A program made the translations under genes and the position numbers. Shown here piece after piece: positions 6,851 through 9,324 of a stretch of 9,324 nucleotides of DNA (position 1 is the stretch's first letter; each line of letters starts with the position of its first letter). The DNA is from Nitrospira sp. (lineage in GTDB: Bacteria > Nitrospirota > Nitrospiria > Nitrospirales > Nitrospiraceae). Under the pieces are notes generated by a model. That model worked only from the letters and a program-made list of their open reading frames with translations, made no database searches and had not been told where the DNA came from. Where the stretch lies: NCBI GenBank assembly GCA_012032965.1, contig JAAUPT010000039.1, positions 1 through 9,324 on the forward strand. The letters are read 5' to 3'.

Positions 6851-6936
6851 ACTTGTAGCGCGAGGGAAGGGTCGTATCTGAACGGTCAACCGTTCCCCTC
6901 GCGGGCTCGGATGCCGAGCCCGAAAAAGAGAGAAAT
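6851..6936 (+). ncRNA. Candidate structured small RNA
   Basis: Directly after the strong + strand promoter the sequence can fold compactly. CGAGGG (6861-6866) pairs with CCCTCG (6896-6901). Stacked on it is GAACGG-TCAA-CCGTTC (6880-6895), a 6-bp stem with a four-base loop, leaving a 13-base bulge (6867-6879). It abuts a perfect 9-bp hairpin CGGGCTCGG-ATG-CCGAGCCCG (6902-6922), followed by an A/G-rich stretch. There is no coding frame. I cannot place it in a known RNA family; it does not look like tRNA, tmRNA, 4.5S or 6S RNA. The 3' end is uncertain because no T run follows the last hairpin, so the RNA may run on, antisense to the zinc-ribbon gene at 6937-7110. The same helices could instead sit in the 3' end of that gene's minus-strand transcript. 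Confidence 0.4.
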
Positions 6937-7110
6937 CTAGCGAGTGGCTACTGGGTGAGAATCTCGAGCTGCTAGGCTCTTTCTGCGATTATTGGAAATC
7001 GTGCGATCAATAATGGCTCCGCAATTGATGCATTTCCATGCGTAGAAGACGAGAAAGAAATCCGAAAACCGCTCTAACATCATCATACCCTTACACTTCG
7101 GACATTCCAT
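6937..7110 (-). CDS. Small double-CXXC zinc-ribbon protein (57 residues)
   Basis: This short gene has an ATG at 7110 and a TAG at 6937-6939. Its protein begins MECPKCKGMMMLERF and continues with a segment WKCINCGAIIDR. Cys3, Cys6, Cys27 and Cys30 form two CXXC knuckles, a zinc-ribbon arrangement, separated by a hydrophobic middle part (FSDFFLVFYAW, 15-25). The C-terminal 22 residues are basic and polar (NNRRKS, AARDSH). AGGAGG lies five bases upstream of the ATG, an excellent ribosome binding site, which with the cysteine pattern argues for a real gene. The function is unknown; a nucleic-acid or protein-binding role is possible. From memory, short proteins of this kind are common in Nitrospira. 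It lies upstream of rsmD on the same strand, but strong hairpins and a gap of 272 bases separate them. A rightward promoter at 6815-6844 points into its 3' end. Confidence 0.75.
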   Translation of the reverse strand: MECPKCKGMMMLERFSDFFLVFYAWKCINCGAIIDRTISNNRRKSLAARDSHPVATR

Positions 7111-7242
7111 TGACTCCTCCTCGGGTGGCGACGTGCATTGCTGGGGGCGAACTTAAGCAAGAGCTGCACCAATTTGTCACTTGTCGGTATTTCAATAGTT
7201 TACGAGCTACGTATTTATCTTAGGTCGGCAATATCGGCTTCT

Positions 7243-7278
7243 TTGACGGTACAAAAGCGTCCGGTCCGTCAATTTTTT
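7243..7278 (+). terminator. Hairpin plus T6 run just upstream of radC
   Basis: TTGACGG (7243-7249) pairs perfectly with CCGTCAA (7266-7272) around a 16-base loop, and six T residues follow (7273-7278), ending 16 bases before the radC ATG. This has the form of a rho-independent terminator for + strand transcripts arriving from the left, such as one begun near 6851. The stem is short and the loop long, so efficiency is doubtful. TTGACG could alternatively be a -35 box, but no good -10 box follows. Because the hairpin lies upstream of the radC ribosome binding region, an attenuator role is also conceivable. Confidence 0.35.
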
Positions 7279-7294
7279 GTCCAGTCGAGGATGT

Positions 7295-8023
7295 ATGGCG
7301 GATACGAAAGACCACAGGAGAGGGATTGCCCACTGGCCTCAAACCGAACGTCCTCGTGAACGTCTTCTTGCAAAGGGCTCAGACGCCCTGTCCGATGCGC
7401 ATCTTCTCGCAATCCTGCTGAGGACCGGGAGACGCGATTCGTCCGCCGTACAAGTCGCCATCGAACTCCTTGATCGAATGGGAGGCTTGGGTGGGATCGC
7501 AGCATGTGGCATTGAAGAGCTCTGTGCCATCCCGGGGGTCGGTCTGGCAAAGGCGGCCCAGCTCAAGGCCGCACTGGCATTGGGAAGGCGTTCTCTGGCG
7601 ATTCCACTTTCAACCGGCACACGCATTTCGTCGAGCGCCAATCTCTTTAAACATTTCCACCCGGCTCTCCGCGATGTGAAACACGAACTCTTCAAGGTGG
7701 TCTTGCTTGATGCAAAAAATACTGTTCTCAAAGAAACGACGGTTTCAGAAGGGAGTCTGACACTCAGCATCGTCCATCCACGAGAAGTCTTCACTCTTGC
7801 GGTCCGCGAATCGGCTGCTGCAGTCATCTTTGTTCATAATCATCCAAGCGGAGATCCCACTCCCAGTCAGGAGGATCGACGATTGACCGATCGATTAGTG
7901 GCGGCTGGCAGACTTTTGGGGATACGCGTGTTGGACCACCTCATCATTGGGGATAGTCGGTATGTAAGTTTTGCTGACGAAGGGTGGTTGAGTGGATTCC
8001 GGGAGGATAACGAAAACATTTGA
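7295..8023 (+). CDS. radC: RadC-family JAB1/MPN+ metalloprotein
   Basis: RadC proteins were once thought to act in DNA repair, but their exact role is not settled; the fold is that of a JAMM metalloprotease or deubiquitinase. The 242 residues are slightly longer than E. coli RadC. The N-terminal block WPQTERPRERLL (14-25) and LSDAHLLAILLRTG (32-45) is characteristic. A helix-hairpin-helix segment follows (LCAIPGVGLAKAAQLKAAL, 77-95). The MPN+ domain occupies the C-terminal half and carries an intact metal motif HNHPSGDPTPSQED, with His181, His183, Ser191 and Asp194. The ATG at 7295 is preferred, with GAGGA a few bases upstream; an in-frame TTG at 7277 lies in the T run of a terminator-like hairpin and is unlikely. 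The EF-G-like gene follows on the same strand after 83 bases. Confidence 0.95.
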   Translation: MADTKDHRRGIAHWPQTERPRERLLAKGSDALSDAHLLAILLRTGRRDSSAVQVAIELLDRMGGLGGIAACGIEELCAIPGVGLAKAAQLKAALALGRRSLAIPLSTGTRISSSANLFKHFHPALRDVKHELFKVVLLDAKNTVLKETTVSEGSLTLSIVHPREVFTLAVRESAAAVIFVHNHPSGDPTPSQEDRRLTDRLVAAGRLLGIRVLDHLIIGDSRYVSFADEGWLSGFREDNENI

Positions 8024-8060
8024 AGCGATGATTAATCGAAATCCAAATCCTTGTGCTGCG

Positions 8061-8078
8061 AGGAGGTTGATGGCCTAA
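8061..8078 (+). other. Ribosome binding site with a two-codon open frame
   Basis: In the radC to EF-G-like gap, a perfect AGGAGG (8061-8066) is followed three bases later by ATG GCC TAA (8070-8078), a complete frame of two codons. The true EF-G-like start lies 28 bases beyond this stop and has its own CGGAGGG site (8094-8100), six bases before its ATG. It may be a chance purine run, a ribosome standby site, or a minimal upstream open frame that affects translation of the GTPase. Confidence 0.25.
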
Positions 8079-8106
8079 ACTACCATTCTCAAACGGAGGG
8101 TATGCC

Positions 8107-9324
8107 ATGGAAACAGCCCATGTGGAGCCCGTCAGAAATGTGGCGATCGTGTCCAGCGTCGGTGCCGGGAAAACTTCGCTTTGCGAGGCCTTGTTGTATG
8201 TAGGTGGAGTGATTCCCTCCCTCGGTTCCGTGACGGAGGGAACCACCGTCTCGGATTTTGAGCCGGAAGAACTCCGTCATCGTACCTCGACCAGTACCAG
8301 CCTTCTGCAGTTCAACTGGAATCAGACTCAGATCAATTTGATCGATACTCCCGGGGCACTCGATCTTCTTGGCGAACCGATGGCTGCGCTACGGGCCGTC
8401 GACGCGGTCATCATTGTCGTGGGGGGAAGCAGCGGAGTGAAGACCGAGCTGGCCCGGCTCTGGTCGAAGATCGAAGAATTGAGCCTGCCCTGTCTTCTGT
8501 TCGTCAATGGGCTCGATAAGGAAGGCACTTCCTTCGAGAATGCGCTGGAAACCTGCCGCCAATACTTTGGTCCCACTCCAATCCCTGTGACTGTGCCGCT
8601 CAATCAAGGGACGACGATCGACGGGGTCTATGATATCCGGCATGAGAAACTGATTCGATCTGGGCCAACGTCGTTGAAAGTCGAGCAGGTCTGGCCTGGT
8701 GGTGATCTGCAGGAGTTTTCGCGAGAAGCGCGCAAGCAGTTGGTGGAGGCAGTGGCTGAGACTGACGAATCTCTTCTGGAGCGATACCTCTCTCAGGGTG
8801 ATTTGACACAAAAAGAACTCTTGGACGGTCTGCGACGCGGTACTCAACTGCGGCGATTCCTTCCAGCCTATGCCGGATCTGCCGTTCAGAATGTGGGAGT
8901 CTGGTCGCTCTTGGATGCCATTGTGATGTTGCTGCCCTTGCCAATCGAGCGTGGTGCGGAGCATCCATGGCATGGGATTCACCCCGAGACCAACGGAACA
9001 TGCGAACGGAAGGGGAGTGCAGAAGAGCCCCTTTCAGCGTATGTCTTTAAGACCCTCATCGATCCGTTCGTTGGACGACTCTCCTATTGTCGTGTGTTGT
9101 CAGGAACTGTTCAGGCCGATGCGACAGGGTGGAATGCGTCAAGACAGGTGCGGGAGAAGCTCGGTCATTTCTATAAGGTGTTGGGCAAACGTCACGTGTC
9201 TGTTGAGTCCGCTAAAGCAGGAGACATCGTGGCGATCGGGAAACTCAAGGACACCCAGACCGGTGACACGTTGTGTCAGGAGAGCGCCCCTATCTGCTTT
9301 GCAGGGCTTGGAATGCCGAAGCCA
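8107..9324 (+). CDS. Elongation factor G-like GTPase, divergent paralogue (3' end outside window)
   Basis: The first 406 codons are present, with no stop before the window edge. The layout follows EF-G: a G domain of about 280 residues, then domain II from about 305 with the strong match YVFKTLIDPFVGRLSYCRVLSG. The P-loop is intact (GAGKTS, 19-24), but the preceding His-Ile-Asp of EF-G is SSV. The G2 region reads RTSTSTS instead of RGIT. G3 is IDTPGALD (79-86), so the catalytic histidine after DTPG is Ala84. G4 reads FVNGLD (132-137), so the NKxD lysine is Gly135. These changes place it with the EF-G-like paralogues (the group containing mycobacterial FusA2) rather than housekeeping EF-G, and suggest slow or altered GTP hydrolysis. 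The role of these paralogues is poorly known. The ATG at 8107 has CGGAGGG six bases upstream; an ATG at 8102 is in another frame. Confidence 0.88.
   Translation, partial: METAHVEPVRNVAIVSSVGAGKTSLCEALLYVGGVIPSLGSVTEGTTVSDFEPEELRHRTSTSTSLLQFNWNQTQINLIDTPGALDLLGEPMAALRAVDAVIIVVGGSSGVKTELARLWSKIEELSLPCLLFVNGLDKEGTSFENALETCRQYFGPTPIPVTVPLNQGTTIDGVYDIRHEKLIRSGPTSLKVEQVWPGGDLQEFSREARKQLVEAVAETDESLLERYLSQGDLTQKELLDGLRRGTQLRRFLPAYAGSAVQNVGVWSLLDAIVMLLPLPIERGAEHPWHGIHPETNGTCERKGSAEEPLSAYVFKTLIDPFVGRLSYCRVLSGTVQADATGWNASRQVREKLGHFYKVLGKRHVSVESAKAGDIVAIGKLKDTQTGDTLCQESAPICFAGLGMPKP

Noticed and set aside
6902..6922. The 9-bp hairpin as a rho-independent terminator
   Set aside because: Neither strand has a T run after the stem: the + strand continues with AAAAAG and the minus strand with CGAGGGG. 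It is better treated as part of a structured RNA.
7038..7359. Two + strand frames of 61 and 73 codons between the zinc-ribbon gene and radC
   Set aside because: They overlap each other, the zinc-ribbon gene or the radC start, are Arg/Ser-rich without motifs, and have no convincing ribosome binding sites.
8389..9001. Minus-strand open frames (133 and 197 codons) inside the EF-G-like gene
   Set aside because: They are shadows of a clear translational GTPase with conserved motifs on the + strand.

Overview
The window comes from a bacterial chromosome of moderate GC content with mostly single-copy housekeeping genes. Gene content, protein style and a 116-bp intergenic repeat of a type I recall from Nitrospira genomes suggest a Nitrospira-like member of the Nitrospirota. 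That assignment is inference; I could not run a search.

Layout, left to right. Positions 1-268 hold no gene I can name, but do hold a plausible purH promoter and ribosome binding site. purH (269-1822, +) and purD (2035-3309, +) encode three steps of de novo purine synthesis. The gap between them contains a MITE/REP-like element with imperfect terminal inverted repeats (1826-1941). After purD come a small hairpin, a 14-bp perfect palindrome next to a -10-like box, and a coiled-coil lipoprotein gene (3568-3996, +). That gene converges, with a 4-base gap, on a leftward operon read from the right: rsmD (6092-6664), coaD (5607-6095), a class I aspartate-type aminotransferase (4417-5610) and an FmdB-family zinc-ribbon protein (4001-4369). 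The rsmD/coaD and coaD/aminotransferase junctions are both ATGA stop-start overlaps, so translation is probably coupled.

The region 6665-7294 is the least ordinary part. It holds a rsmD promoter facing left and a 57-residue double-CXXC zinc-ribbon gene on the minus strand (6937-7110). It also holds a near-consensus rightward promoter (TTGACC-N18-TATAAT) embedded in a perfect 9-bp dyad. Directly downstream of that promoter is a compact set of RNA helices (6861-6922) with no coding frame. This could be a small RNA, or an RNA antisense to the zinc-ribbon gene. A hairpin plus six T residues sits just before radC.

On the right are radC (7295-8023, +), a JAMM/MPN+ protein with intact metal-binding residues, and the first 406 codons of an EF-G-like translational GTPase (8107 to the window end, +). 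The GTPase keeps its P-loop, but it lacks the catalytic-histidine position of the DTPGH motif and the lysine of the NKxD motif. It is therefore probably a divergent EF-G paralogue rather than the housekeeping EF-G.

Functional links: PurD and PurH supply IMP. The aminotransferase can supply aspartate, a precursor of beta-alanine and hence of CoA, which may explain its coupling to coaD (inference). RsmD modifies 16S rRNA, and the EF-G-like protein belongs to the translation GTPases. I see no CRISPR array, tRNA, rRNA, transposase gene or phage gene in the window.
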